Below are positions 35,559 through 46,663 of a stretch of DNA of 64,000 bases, in pieces. Numbering within the stretch: position 1 is the stretch's first letter; every line of letters begins with the position of its first letter. This DNA comes from Lepidurus packardi (taxonomy: Eukaryota > Arthropoda > Branchiopoda > Notostraca > Triopsidae), in assembly GCA_023053545.1 (NCBI GenBank), contig JAKZAN010000002.1, forward strand, positions 7,126,790 to 7,190,789, in the 5' to 3' direction. A program made the translations under genes and the position numbers. The notes below the pieces were generated by a model, which was not told the origin of the DNA, did not search any database, and was given only the letters and a program-made list of their open reading frames with translations.

Positions 35559-36651
35559 ATGCCGGACTGTACCGAACAAAACAGCGAAGAAACCGGTAGC
35601 AATTTACTTCTTAGAGCGTTAAAATTACATGATTTCTTTACAGAAACCTCTGAGAAAGATGTGGAGGCACAGGAATTAGTGATCTTGGATCCCGAAGCTA
35701 CACACGTGGATTTGAATCACGGCAGGATAGCCCAGATCGAGAACCTTGAAGTATTAACGCAAGTTGAAAGCTTATGTCTGCGGTGGAATTTGATAAAGAA
35801 AATCGAGAATGTGCATTCGCTTACCACCTTGAAAGAACTGGAACTTTATGACAATCAGATTACAGTCATAGAGAATCTTGATGCGTTGTTTAACCTAGAG
35901 TAAATTTGAACCCTATTGTGGTCGAATTGTTCTGACAGTTTTTTTCGTAGAGTCCTGGATTTATCCCATAACAGGATCCAAAAGTTGGAAGGCTTGGACA
36001 CACTGGTGAAGCTCAAGAAGTTGTACCTGGTTTCAAACAAGATTGCCAAGCTCGAAAATCTTTCTCAGCTTGTGAATCTGGAGATGCTAGAGCTAGGAGA
36101 TAATCGAATTAGGACCATCGAGAACCTAAAAAGTCTTACTAACTTAACAGAACTCTTTTTGGGCAAGAACAAGGTTACTAAAATTCAAAACCTGGAACCT
36201 TTGACGAAAATTACCTTGCTAAGCCTACAGGTAACTCTTAGAGCATCCTATCCTGAACTTTTTTTTTATCCCTTACACTTTGCAGAGCAACCGCATCACA
36301 AAAATCGAAGGTTTGGAAGCGTTGGTAAACTTAGAGGAACTGTACCTTTCTCACAACGGTATTCAAGTGATCGAAAATTTAGACCGAAATCAGAAACTGA
36401 AGACGTTGGACTTGGCAGGGAATCGCATTCAGTGCATTGGGAACTTGCAGAACTTAGGCTCTTTGGAAGAGTTTTGGTTTAATGATAATCAAGTCGAGGA
36501 CTGGAATGAAGTTACCCATTTAACCAAATGTCCGAATCTTTCTACTGTTTACTTGGAAGGCAACCCCATCCAAAAAGATAATGCATACAGACGCAAGATT
36601 ATGTTAATGCTACCCAAACTTACCCAGTTGGACGCCACTTTGTGTCGATAA
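35559..36651 (+). CDS. sds22: Protein phosphatase 1 regulatory subunit 7 (sds22), complete
   Basis: Conserved regulator of PP1 catalytic subunit, acting in mitosis, cell shape and PP1 maturation in nucleus and cytosol. Three exons (35559-35899, 35951-36230, 36286-36651) give 328 aa with consistent phases. Acidic N-terminus of about 45 residues, then about eleven SDS22-type leucine-rich repeats of 22 residues (LDLSHNRIQKLEGL, LELGDNRIRTIENL, LDLAGNRIQCIGNL). It closes with an LRR cap (GNPIQKDNAYRRKIMLMLP) and ends TQLDATLCR, close to the usual family ending. It is convergent with RPL27, the two stop codons being only 142 bp apart. Confidence 0.95.
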
Positions 36652-36793
36652 GCTTTGATTTTGTTCCTATTTAATATTCAACTTCCAAATACAATTTCGT
36701 TAGTCCAAGTTGAAAAAAAGGCCATGAAAAAGAATGAGTGAAGAAAAGTTTAGCCATGCCATAGTGTATTCCATAGACAAAGCCCGTACAAGT

Positions 36794-37560
36794 TTAAAAC
36801 CTCAACTTGGTGAAGAACCAACGGTTCTTGCCACTCTTGTACCTAAATCAAACACAAAATTTATGTAACGTATTAGAAAAGATGAGCGGTTTTTTTGTGT
36901 TTTACCTATCTTCAAACTTCATCCTGACGGCGAAACGTGCCTTCTTTCGCTTAATAGGGTCTTTGATGGATTCCTTGTTAAGCTGGGCTTTGTCGAAAGC
37001 CAAATCCACAGAGTAACGGGTGGGCATCATGTGATTATAGTTTACCACCTACATAAGACCAAGAAATACTGAAGTTTGTGGCGAAAAATAATCACAAAGA
37101 ATGGAAGAATATGGAACATGTGTCCCTGTAATCAGCATATTTATGTGCTTGAAAGTTTTGCTGTGAGGCAAAGGAAGCTCAGAAATTTTAGCTGACCACA
37201 GAGGTATATTACTTTAACACACCAATGACTCATTCACTGCCGATATTCCTCAGAAAGAGGTGGGTTTTGACACCCCAGCAGTGGATCTAAGGGGTGTGTA
37301 ATTATGATCTTTTAAAGCAGAGATAAGTAAGTCATTATTACCTTCACAAAGGGCTTAACTTTGGAACGCTTGGCGACCTTCTTCTTGGCCATACGAGTTG
37401 TTACTTTGCGAGGGTACCTATCAATGCCAGCTACCAAAGCATGTCCGTACGGTTTGTCGGCGGTACCATCATCGTAATTTTTTACGACTATGGCTTTCCT
37501 GCCAGCATAACGTCCTCCGAGAAGGAGTACCACCTTACCGGCTTTCATAATCTTCCCCAT
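36794..37560 (-). CDS. RpL27: Large ribosomal subunit protein eL27, complete
   Basis: Component of the 60S ribosomal subunit. Exons 37560-37342, 37048-36906 and 36842-36794 give exactly 136 aa, the usual length. Start [20 protein letters not shown] carries the KOW motif; the end is [13 protein letters not shown] further intron lies in the 5' UTR: acceptor at 37569, donor at 37795. Its 3' end nearly touches sds22 on the other strand, so the two 3' UTRs probably overlap. Confidence 0.97.
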
Positions 37561-37795
37561 GTTGGAAGCTAAAATAAAGAAAGAAAAAGATGTTACGCTG
37601 GTGAGCTACACTATTCACTCAACACAAGTTGACACGCGAATTTCATTAAACGATGCATACAAGTTGTAAAAACACCGAAAACGAATACTGACTGATTCAA
37701 ATTCACTTCCCGAGTTCAAAAACACAATTATAATATGTTTTTACCAAAGGATGACACGAATTGAAACCGATAAACGACAAATACTGTACTCTTAC

Positions 37796-37832
37796 CTTTT
37801 ATTTAGGCCGTCCCAAAACAGAAAGAAACCTG
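37796..37832 (-). promoter_or_regulatory. RPL27 first (noncoding) exon and likely TOP start
   Basis: The minus strand reads TTTCTTTCTGTTTTGGGACG then GCCTAAATAAAAG before the donor GTAAGAG at 37795. A pyrimidine run at the transcript start is expected for a ribosomal protein mRNA (5' TOP control by nutrient signalling). The exact start site is inferred. Confidence 0.4.
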
Positions 37833-38189
37833 ATCTTAAAAGCGATTACGGACTAAGCCGCTACATGGCGCGGACGTATACGCCGCGGCAAATTCGGATA
37901 GTAAAATTGCTAGGAAGATCTTCGTGGGATTGCTTTGTGTAATTTCCGTATACGCTAAATAAATTAAGTACAGTAATGATTTCACCATAGTCTTTTAACT
38001 TTCAAGTAAAGCTAACTGATTCGGCAGCTCTGGTCCACTAGACAGACAACACAACAGATCGTCTAAAACAACTAAACTTAACAAAATGGTTCAACAATAC
38101 TACGTTTAAGAAACTAAAGAGATGCACTGGGCATGGATGGAAGCTCTTGATATGTTTCACTTCGACACATTTAACACTAGTATTCAAGT

Positions 38190-40359
38190 TCACAGCGACA
38201 GATCCATGAATTCCTTTTCTTCCCGTTTTCGCCCTACCAACTGTGTCAAAAAAGAAGTTAATTAGAACAGTGTTTAATCCGTCACCCAAAAAATGTGTTA
38301 GGAACTTACCACTACATCATTCTCTGGATTAGTTACATCTTGGCGAAATATCTTTGGCATCCACGGACTAAACAGTCTTTCATCCATCGTCACCTTACTT
38401 CTCATATTTCTTCGCTTGAATCTCACCATCCTGGACACTAACTGCGCCACTAAGACGGTTATGCAAAAGCCCAGAGGCGCGTACCACATATACGACAACT
38501 TATACAATGGGAAAAAGTAAGGTTCCTCCCTTCAAAAGATTAAGTTAGATCCAATTTGATTCTAGAAAGCAAACAAATGCAATTTACATGGGAATCGTGC
38601 TTGAAGGTTCCAAGTTGTGATTGTACGTTGAATTAAAGTTATTTATAGCTGCCAGAAGCACAGATTCGGTTATTGTGCTATTTCCATCAACACAACCATC
38701 AATTGTTCTAGGCAAACTAGGAATCGGAGGTTTAGGTCCCCCAAAACCGATCCACAATGAGAAAATAAGACCAGTAAACAAACCAGCCAATGCACCCTAA
38801 TTAATTTATCGAATTATCAGTAACCCGCATAACTGCATAAACCCGATGATTCTGTTTTACCTTTTCTTCGACAGCACTTGAGAACATTCCTACAGTGAAT
38901 AAGGCCAGCAGGGGACCGCCCACTACTCCAAATATGGTCAGAGATGCTTGCAGGACGCCACCTAATGATTCAGCCAAAAACGCTAAAGCAATACACAAGA
39001 TGCCAAAGAATAACGCCAGTAATTGGGAGATCCATGCCACTCGGAAATCAGTGGAGTTTTTCAACCAAATTGGCTATTATAAAATAAAATAAAATTAGTT
39101 AAAAGCATTATCGCCCGAAAAATTCCTTTTACTCTCAAAAAATCTTCGACTGTGACAGCAGCTAGCGAGTTAAGAGCCGATGAAACGGTCGAAAGAGTAC
39201 CACTGAAGATGCCAGCCACGAAGAGTCCTGCTACTCCAGGGTACTCGTCCAACGCATCGACCACAAAGAGTGGCAGCAGCTGATCTGGTGAATTTATGCG
39301 TTTTTCCAACAAAGGATCACAATTGGCATACCGACTATAGATAGCTAAGCCTGCAAAGGACGTACTGAGGCTTAGGAAGGTTAATATGGGCCAGCTGACC
39401 CATAACGAGGTTTGGGAGCGTCGTAAGCTCTTGAGAGTTAGCAGCCTTTGTACCTTAAAAGAAAAACAAACCTTCAGTATCTGGGTTAGGTTAAAAAAAA
39501 TTAAGATTACTTGAGCTTGATTAACAGCATACAAGGAGGTGAAAGTAAAGAATCCGCCTACGACTTGTGTCCAGAAAGTGGCTCGTACGGTAGGGTCCGC
39601 AGTCATGTTGAAAAACTGGAGCCTGCCACCTTTTTTAGCCATTTCGAAAACTTGGCCCATGCCACCGACGTCCATGGCACCTTTTATGCCCACACAAAGC
39701 ACCGAGGCAAACATCAACAAGGACTGAAAGACGTCTGTAATGAGGATAGCCTTCATGCCGCCAATAGTGGAATAAAAGGTGCAAACAAGCCCCACAGCTA
39801 AAATTGAGCCTGTTTTATTCAAGCCGGTGACTGCACTAAGAGCCAAGGCGGGGGCAAAGAGTACAATTCCCATATATAATACCATCTGAAGGACGAATGC
39901 CATAGAGGCGCACAAACGGGTGCGCCTACCGAACCTGAGCTCCAAATACTAAGAATTAACAATAAGGGTCTTGCTTAGAAAAAGCTTAAGAAACATTAGG
40001 AATTTTACCTGATACGCACTAGTAGCCTGTAATCTAAAAAAGACAGGCAAAAAACCATAGGCGGCGAGAGGAGTCCCGATAATATACGAGAAGTTTATGA
40101 CAACAAACTGGGTCCCAAACATGTAGTTTTCTGACGAAACTCCAAGAAGCGTTATGGAGGACATAAAGGATGCCATGAGGGAGAAAGCCACCGGTAAAAT
40201 GCTCATGTTCTTGTCGGCTAATAAATACTCCTCAGTTGTTTTCTGTCGCCCTCCCGAAAAACGATAATAAACACCAATTCCTGCCGAAATTGCTAAAGTG
40301 AACGAAAACACCAAGTAGTCCCATGTCCCAAAGCCATATTCTGTAAATTCTTCCGGCAT
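38190..40359 (-). CDS. SLC5A-family Na+-coupled solute symporter, complete
   Basis: Plasma-membrane sodium:solute symporter, closest in character to the SLC5A5/6/8/12 branch (iodide, multivitamin, monocarboxylate). The substrate cannot be set from sequence. Seven exons (40359-40009, 39948-39511, 39453-39133, 39073-38861, 38796-38588, 38529-38310, 38240-38190) give 600 aa with consistent phases. Start MPEEFTEYGFGTWDYLVFS enters the first helix. Family motifs: TTEEYLLADKNMSILPVAFS, SYIIGTPLAAYGFLPVFFRL, and GLFVAGIFSGTLSTVSSALN (the sodium-site region). About 13-14 membrane segments by hydrophobicity. The tail is short, ending KEFMDLSL. It lies 0.6 kb downstream of RPL27 on the same strand with no sign of co-transcription. 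Confidence 0.93.
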
Positions 40360-41014
40360 TGTTGAGCCCTAATGTGAAAATTTCTAGGTTAGAACCATAA
40401 AAACTACATGAGTTATGTAATTACTTGAGACACGAGTACTTCCTGAGTTTTTCTTAATACTCCGGCAGTGTTCTACCGTACTTCTTTCTGTTGTTAAAGA
40501 CGACAGGCGAAGTGGCATCGCATCGTTGTCTGCTGCATTCCCAACAGGTATCGCTGTCTATTTAACTCCGATTGACTTTGGGTCCAACCACGAATTTACA
40601 GTATTATATTGGGATGGGCGTGCTTAGGAAAGTGCATGTTAAAGAAAGGTGATGGAATTTAGACCTTCACCGAACATCTAAATAATATCGACTAGTCCTG
40701 TAACTCTTATGTAATCAACTAAAAATGACTGGGATTAAAAATTGCTTGTATACTGTAAGATTGCCAAAACCCAGTACGTTCTCGAGCTTAAATTCAATCC
40801 CTCTTTTATCACTTTATTCTTTAGTATTTCTCATTCAAATGAGTGGTACAAGCATTCCATAATTTTGTGTTCCACACCTATCACACGTGCTATTTCTTTT
40901 TAGATTAAATCTGTACATCCATGATCCTGTTCTTCCGTGTCCACATCTCAATCGCAAAAGAGCTACTGATATTTTCCTGTTTTTGTGTAATAACCAGGGT
41001 GCTGTCCTGACGTT

Positions 41015-42650
41015 TTAAGCGAATTGTACAAAATGTTGAGAAGAGCTCTTTTTTAATCGCTGTAGTACTTTTTCCTCTAGTTTCTGTTTAAATACGGCCG
41101 AAAGTTCGCGACTTGTGAGGTCTCGTAATACTATTTGGTTGGAGTCTTTGCCAATTTTTGTCGTCGTATATATCTGCTGCTTCGTTTCCTGCGATTCCCG
41201 CATGAGCTGGAACCCATTGCAACGTGATGTCAAAATTGTTTGTTTGTAAGGTCCGTATTCTAATCTGGATTTCTTGGACTATCTCGAAGTATGCCCTCCA
41301 TCCGTAAGAAGCAATAGCACCGAGGGCCGCTTTTGAGTCCGACAGCATAAGATAGTTGTTCGCGCTCAAGTTCTCTATAATTATTAATGCTCCTTCATGG
41401 CGTACAATTCCCCTGCCATTACTGACGACCACCGAGGGAGTTATTTCCAGTTTCTATATGTATCCCTGATCCCGAATGCCCGTCTTCGTCTCTGGATCCA
41501 TCGGTATAACCTTTGGTGTGCTTGGGGAAATTATTATTTATGTACTCGTACACAAGTTGTTTATAGTCATTTAACAGTTCTTTTTTCATGCTTAGTTTCG
41601 GTAATCTTTAACTATACTCTTGGGATCAAAATTCCATGGTGGTATTAGGTTCTCAAAGAAATCTCCTTCTTTTGGTTTCGCAATTTCGAAAGATTCGTAC
41701 ATCTGTTTAAACGACGTCTATAGCGAAGAATTACGGTTTTTACGACAAGTGACGACAACCCTTTTGACTACTAGGTCGTGTTTGTGGCACTCAACCATTC
41801 TGTTGATATAATTAGTAGCTTACCCCTTTCCTAACCCTGTGACTTTCTTCGCGTTTTGGTCTGCAGAGACGGCTTGGCTTTTTTGGTGTGTTTTATTTCT
41901 CTGTTGTTTCTGCTTTGCGGCTTCAAAATACTCACATTTGTAGTCTGATGCCTTACGATTTTGTTTGCAATTTGCACAGTTTAATGCTTTCTCCTGATTC
42001 TTTCTTGTACATTTTCTTTCGGTGTTCCTCTCCACAAAATCCACATCATTTTTTGTCCGTACAAGACAAGCTGTCCAATGCGTTGACATTTATAACACCT
42101 GATGTGACGTGGTTCAAATGCAGTTACCGGTATTATAATAGACCAAGCCTTGATGTGGTCGGGAAGTTCAGTTTTATCAAACATTAAATGGAATGATCCC
42201 GTAGGAGACTTCGTCCGTTCTCCTGCTTCGTTTACGATGAATTTGAAGAGTTGCCTTACCGCACATACCCCCTCAAATTTGTGGTCTTCAGTTTCTTCTT
42301 TAGTCACTCCTGGTAAACGCACAATACCATGTACCATGTTTAAAGGTTTAGACAGTCTGGCTTCTACCACCCATTCTCCTATCCTCCCCACATTGTATCG
42401 ATTGCCAACTCATCTTTTTGGATGTGCTAGGAGGTAACCCCCTCTGGTTATCTTGGTTTTTTACTTTAAAGGTTTCTAGTGCTTTACCTAACGTGACTGG
42501 GTTAATTTTTGCAAAATTTAGGCTTTTCGCTTCCACTTCTGAATCCATGGCCTCTATTGACGAAGTCATGGATTCCATTGTTCCCCCGGATGGTACACGA
42601 TGTAATCACGATGTAACCCCACCACTATATATTAGGTTACCTGATGCAAG
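41015..42650 (-). mobile_element. Degenerate non-LTR retrotransposon (ORF1 and RNase H remnants)
   Basis: On the minus strand about 42580-41820 encodes a frameshifted gag-like ORF1 (GIVRLPGVTKEETE, then a broken zinc knuckle RCYKCQRIGQ). Further down, 41432-41110 encodes an RNase H segment (LMLSDSKAALGAI, LQWVPAHAGIAGNEAAD) typical of the C-terminus of I/Jockey-like ORF2. The endonuclease and reverse transcriptase between them are missing, and frames are broken by stops and shifts. Order and strand fit one element with a large internal deletion. No poly(A) tail or target duplication was identified. Confidence 0.72.
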
Positions 42651-43601
42651 TGCAAGGAAACAATAATTTGGGTTCGTGCTTTTGGAAAGCTTGAATTTAT
42701 GCTAGGAGATCTTCCACACAATATACGCTCAATCTTCCCGTTCAAACGGTCCGACTGGAATAGTGTTCTACCGTAAAGTATAGCTTCTTATTTCATTTGT
42801 CTACTCCAAACCACCGCAAGGGGGTGCACGTGTTTTGCGTGTATGTATATTGTATCGAATACGCGCATATGGATCTCCACGTAAAACGGCATGTCTGATA
42901 ATTCGAAAAAAACTACATGCACAATCCATTTGTAGGATTGTTTTTTTGCTTTAATTTTGCTCCAATCATTTTTTAAGTTAGTTACGGTAAAAAATAGAAA
43001 AGTGCTGTAGTCTTGGTTCCCTGTATTCGTATTAGGTACATTACTGTCACGAAAGTTTAAGAAAGTATTTTTTAGTTTTTTTTTTCTTTCCCGGATGCTA
43101 TCATGCCATTAAAGCTGACAAATTGGAATTGGTATTACGGTAACGGTAGAGTTGTGGGCTACAGAACATGGGTTAATGAACTGGAATAGGATTTGTAGAC
43201 CAATAAAGAACGAGCTAGTTACGCCTTTCGTATAACCTTCGCTGAAGGTGTCCCCAAACTTGTACAAAGGACTTTTTGCACGTAAACGAGATAACGCGGC
43301 CGTCTCAAAATGTGCGCCGCGGAATTTTTTCGTAGTAAAAATCGTACTAACTTCCTAACCGTACTGTCATGGTTTGAGAACCACGGGGATAACGCAAGGA
43401 ATATACAGAAATTGAATAATAAACGACTAATTTCATAGTTTCTCTATTCACCGGGTGGGAGTAAAAAACGGTACAAGAAGCTTGTACCATGGCTTTGTTG
43501 CCAAAAGGAGTACTCACTTTCGCTTACAGTAATGGAATAACTTAACAGATAAATACCTTCAAGGGTACAAAACAGGATAAAAACTTAAGCCGTTTTTTTT
43601 T

Positions 43602-46498
43602 TTAAACAACATGAGGCCTGGGGTTTTTGTTGGCTAGCTTTACCCGCGCGATAGCTTCTACAGCTTTGACAGGGTCAACTGGAGCTTTCACTGGCTCAAA
43701 TTTAAGTTCATCTTGAGATGCTGCCTGTTGGGCAACAGCATCTTGAGATGCTGCCTGTTGGGCAACAGCATCTTGAGGTGCTGCCTCTTGGACTACAGCA
43801 TCTTGAGGTTGAGGTTCAACCTTCATGTCATTCACGGGCTTCTGTACGATTTTGAAAGCATCGATAATTTCGGGCAGTACAGAGTCTTGTTGTGATACAG
43901 AAGAGACGACATCGGGTTGAGAGAAGGCTTTGTGGAATTCGGTGGTCAAGATGGCGGGCAACAAATCTTGAGCGTTCCATAAACGAGCCATCTGGTTGCT
44001 AAAGTGAGTAACGAGGCGGGCCATCTGCTTTCTCCTGTTGTTTTGGGTGGCATCGAATTCGGCGGCGCGAGTCAAAGTGACGACTGCGCGACGTGGACGC
44101 AAGTATGCGCTGTGCAACTTAGCGTTGATGATTTTTCCGTTACGTTCCTAGTTGGAATCAATTTACTTAAAAAATGTTGCTCAGTTGAATGTGAAGAATA
44201 TAATTACCGATAAACGGAGCACACCATGTAGGGAGGCAATGGTAATCTTGGCGTTACGCAAAGCAGGTTCGATATTATCATTTGTTTCCAAGGACAAGGG
44301 TCCAAATTTGACAGGGACGCTGATCAGACGAGTACGTTTGTTGGTTTTGATCCTGACGTTACCAGCACGTGAGATTTTGCTCAGACCGTGCAACTCAGTA
44401 TTAGGAGTGCTGGGGTATTCCAGACTGTGAATAAGTTAAGCCAGAATTAGCAATGGTTCACATTCTTTTAAATAAAACCATAAACAAAAGTTGAGTTACT
44501 CGTTTTCGCGTTTAAGAAGGCGTCTGCGTTGAAAATTGATACGTCTTCTCAATTGCTGCTTCTTCTTTTTGTTGCCCCTTTTGCCAGCACCCTTGCCTCT
44601 GTTTTTACCAGGTTTGCCTGCGCGGTTTTCTAAATCTTGTTTGGCCAAAAGTTCTTGTTCGGCCTTTATGATTTCGTCTTCGTCGTCTTCGGTTATGCTG
44701 AGTTGATACTCGACGTTGCCGTTGGGTTTGAGTACAGCTACGGGTGTTTCGGAGAAGTCATGAGGGCTGGCATCATCTTTGGATTCAAATTCTGCTATAT
44801 GGGTAACGAATACCTTCTCGTCATCAGGCAAGACGTTGGGATTAGGCAGGTTAAACTCGGGGTGGGACTGGACAGCGGCGGCCAGTTTCTCAATAGCTTC
44901 GTTAGCGTTAACGGGTTTGGCGGCAGTTTTGAAGGCTTCAGGCTTAGGTTTTGATGCTTCTACGGGCAAAGCGACGGTTTTCTTGGAGTCGTCTGCTTCC
45001 TCGGACTCCGCTTCTTCCAGTTCCTCGGCTTCGTGATCTTCTTCACCATCTTCTTCATCTTCATTTTCGCCGACAGTTTCAGAAGCACCTTCTTCTTCGT
45101 CCTCATCCTCATCTTCATCTTCATCTCTGTGGCGACCCTCAACTTTTTCAGCATTGTCGTCTGGCTTTGTACCTTCAGTCACACCCTCGTGAACTTCTTC
45201 AGCTCCTTTATGTTCTTCTTCAGCTCCTTTGTGTTCTTCTTCAGCTCCTTTATGTTCTTCTTCAGCTCCTTTATGTTCTTCTTCAGCTCCAGTTTTTTTA
45301 AGCTCTTCAGCTTTTTCCGGGATATCAGTGGTCCCTTCCGCTTCTTTAGGTTCGTCATGGGCAACTTCGTCTTCGCCCTCAGCTCGGGATTTGCGACCGG
45401 TTTGCTTAGCCTTCACGAAAGCCCATTTGTTCACTTTTCCACGAGCAGCGAAGTTTCTAAAAAAATTTCATAAAAATACGCTTATAAATTCAGTTCCCCT
45501 CAAGATTGATTCAAAAGCAAAATAAATAACATAAGCAATTGAATTTGAAATGTACTGTTTGAAAAAAACGGAATTCTTAATAAATGAAAATGGACTCTAC
45601 GTACGCCAATTTAACATTGACTGGTTCGACGCGAGTTTCCATGGCTTTGGAGAAATCATGGAAAATACGATCCATAACTTCGTTCATTTGGCGACGAGCT
45701 GCGTTGACCGCAGGACGGCGACGCTTCTTCTTGCCTTTGCCTTTGCCGCCAGGGCGTTTATTCTGAGGGCGTTTACGTTGGACAGCGAAGGGATTAGCGT
45801 GGTTCATGCTGTTTTGGGCCTTCTTGATAGCTGAGTTATCGAAAGTGTGGAGAGACACGGGCACAGGGCGACGGTTTTTAACAGGTCGCTTATTAGCGGC
45901 GTTGGCCGGACGTTTGGCGGCTTTATTGACGGCATTAGCGGGACTGACCTTGCCGCCGCCATTAGCGGGACGGACGTTGCCGCCGCCATTAGCGGGACGA
46001 CGCTTACGCTTGCCATTAGCCTTTTTGACACCTGTGGGGCGAGGAGCCGCCGCGACAGTGGCAGGCACAAGACCTTGAGGCTTGGCGGCTTTGCCGGTAC
46101 CGATACTGGCTTCTTGTGCGTGCGCCTGCTGGGTGGCTAGCACGATTTGGGCGATAGCAGAATTTTGCAGTTGTTGAGCTTTCAAAGTCTTTAGTGGCCC
46201 GGGTTTGTTGGGAGCTTTGGCGGTTTCAGTGGTAGTTTGGACTACATGGGGGATTTCGGTAGGTTTACTGGTGGTTGTGCCTTGGATGATAGCGACAGGA
46301 TTGGAACGGAAAGAGTTGAAAATGTTCTTAAAGGCCATACGTTTTTCTGTGAAACAAAAAAAAAAACTTTAGTCGCACATCACCACTTATTAAATAATAG
46401 TTGAGCTTTTGAAGTTCACTATCATTACCTATGGGAGAAAGTAGGGCAGGCGATGCACAAAGCACCACTGCCAGTAGTAGGAGCCAACGTCCCACCAT
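43602..46498 (-). CDS. Secreted repeat-rich polyampholyte protein, 843 aa, unrecognised
   Basis: I do not recognise this family. Five coding exons (46498-46429, 46346-45605, 45456-44500, 44424-44208, 44147-43602) join with consistent phases into 844 codons including stop. Residues 1-23 are a signal peptide (MVGRWLLLLAVVLCASPALL). Exon 2 (to about 271) is strongly basic, with RPANGGG repeats and KGKGKKKRRR. Exon 3 is acidic in its middle (DEDEDEDEDEEE), with five seven-residue units of type GAEEEHK at residues 327-361, then ends basic (KNRGKGAGKRGNKKKKQQ). Exon 5 ends with QDAVAQQAAS-type repeats. No cysteines are visible in the repeats, no membrane segment after the signal, and no known domain. 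Secretion with alternating charge suggests an extracellular matrix, cuticle, mucus or adhesive role, but this is inference. Confidence 0.8.
45180..45300 (-). repeat. 21-bp coding repeat array, GAEEEHK units
   Basis: Minus strand repeats the 21-bp unit GGAGCTGAAGAAGAACATAA (plus A) four times with few changes, followed by a diverged fifth (GAAGTTCACGAG end). Nucleotide identity is high enough that unit number is likely to vary between individuals. Confidence 0.9.
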
Positions 46499-46580
46499 TC
46501 TATATACAAAAAGAAACAAAATTCCTGAGTCACTTTTTTTCGTTTTTAATGAAAGGTTTAGCACTCTGATAAGAATTTAC

Positions 46581-46663
46581 CTTAGAAAAGAATGGGAATC
46601 CGAATAAGTTGAAACAGTTTCACTAAGAACCGATCCCAAGTACTCCTAGAAGGGATATACAAG
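46581..46663 (-). promoter_or_regulatory. TATA-type promoter and 5' UTR exon of the secreted gene
   Basis: A TATATCC box (46653-46661, minus strand) lies about 30 bp upstream of a candidate start near 46628 (TTCTTAGTG). A short noncoding exon ends at the donor AAG/GTAAATT (46581), and the acceptor TATATAG at 46500 lies one base before the ATG. A sharp TATA promoter fits a strongly expressed tissue-specific secreted protein; the start site itself is inferred. Confidence 0.45.
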
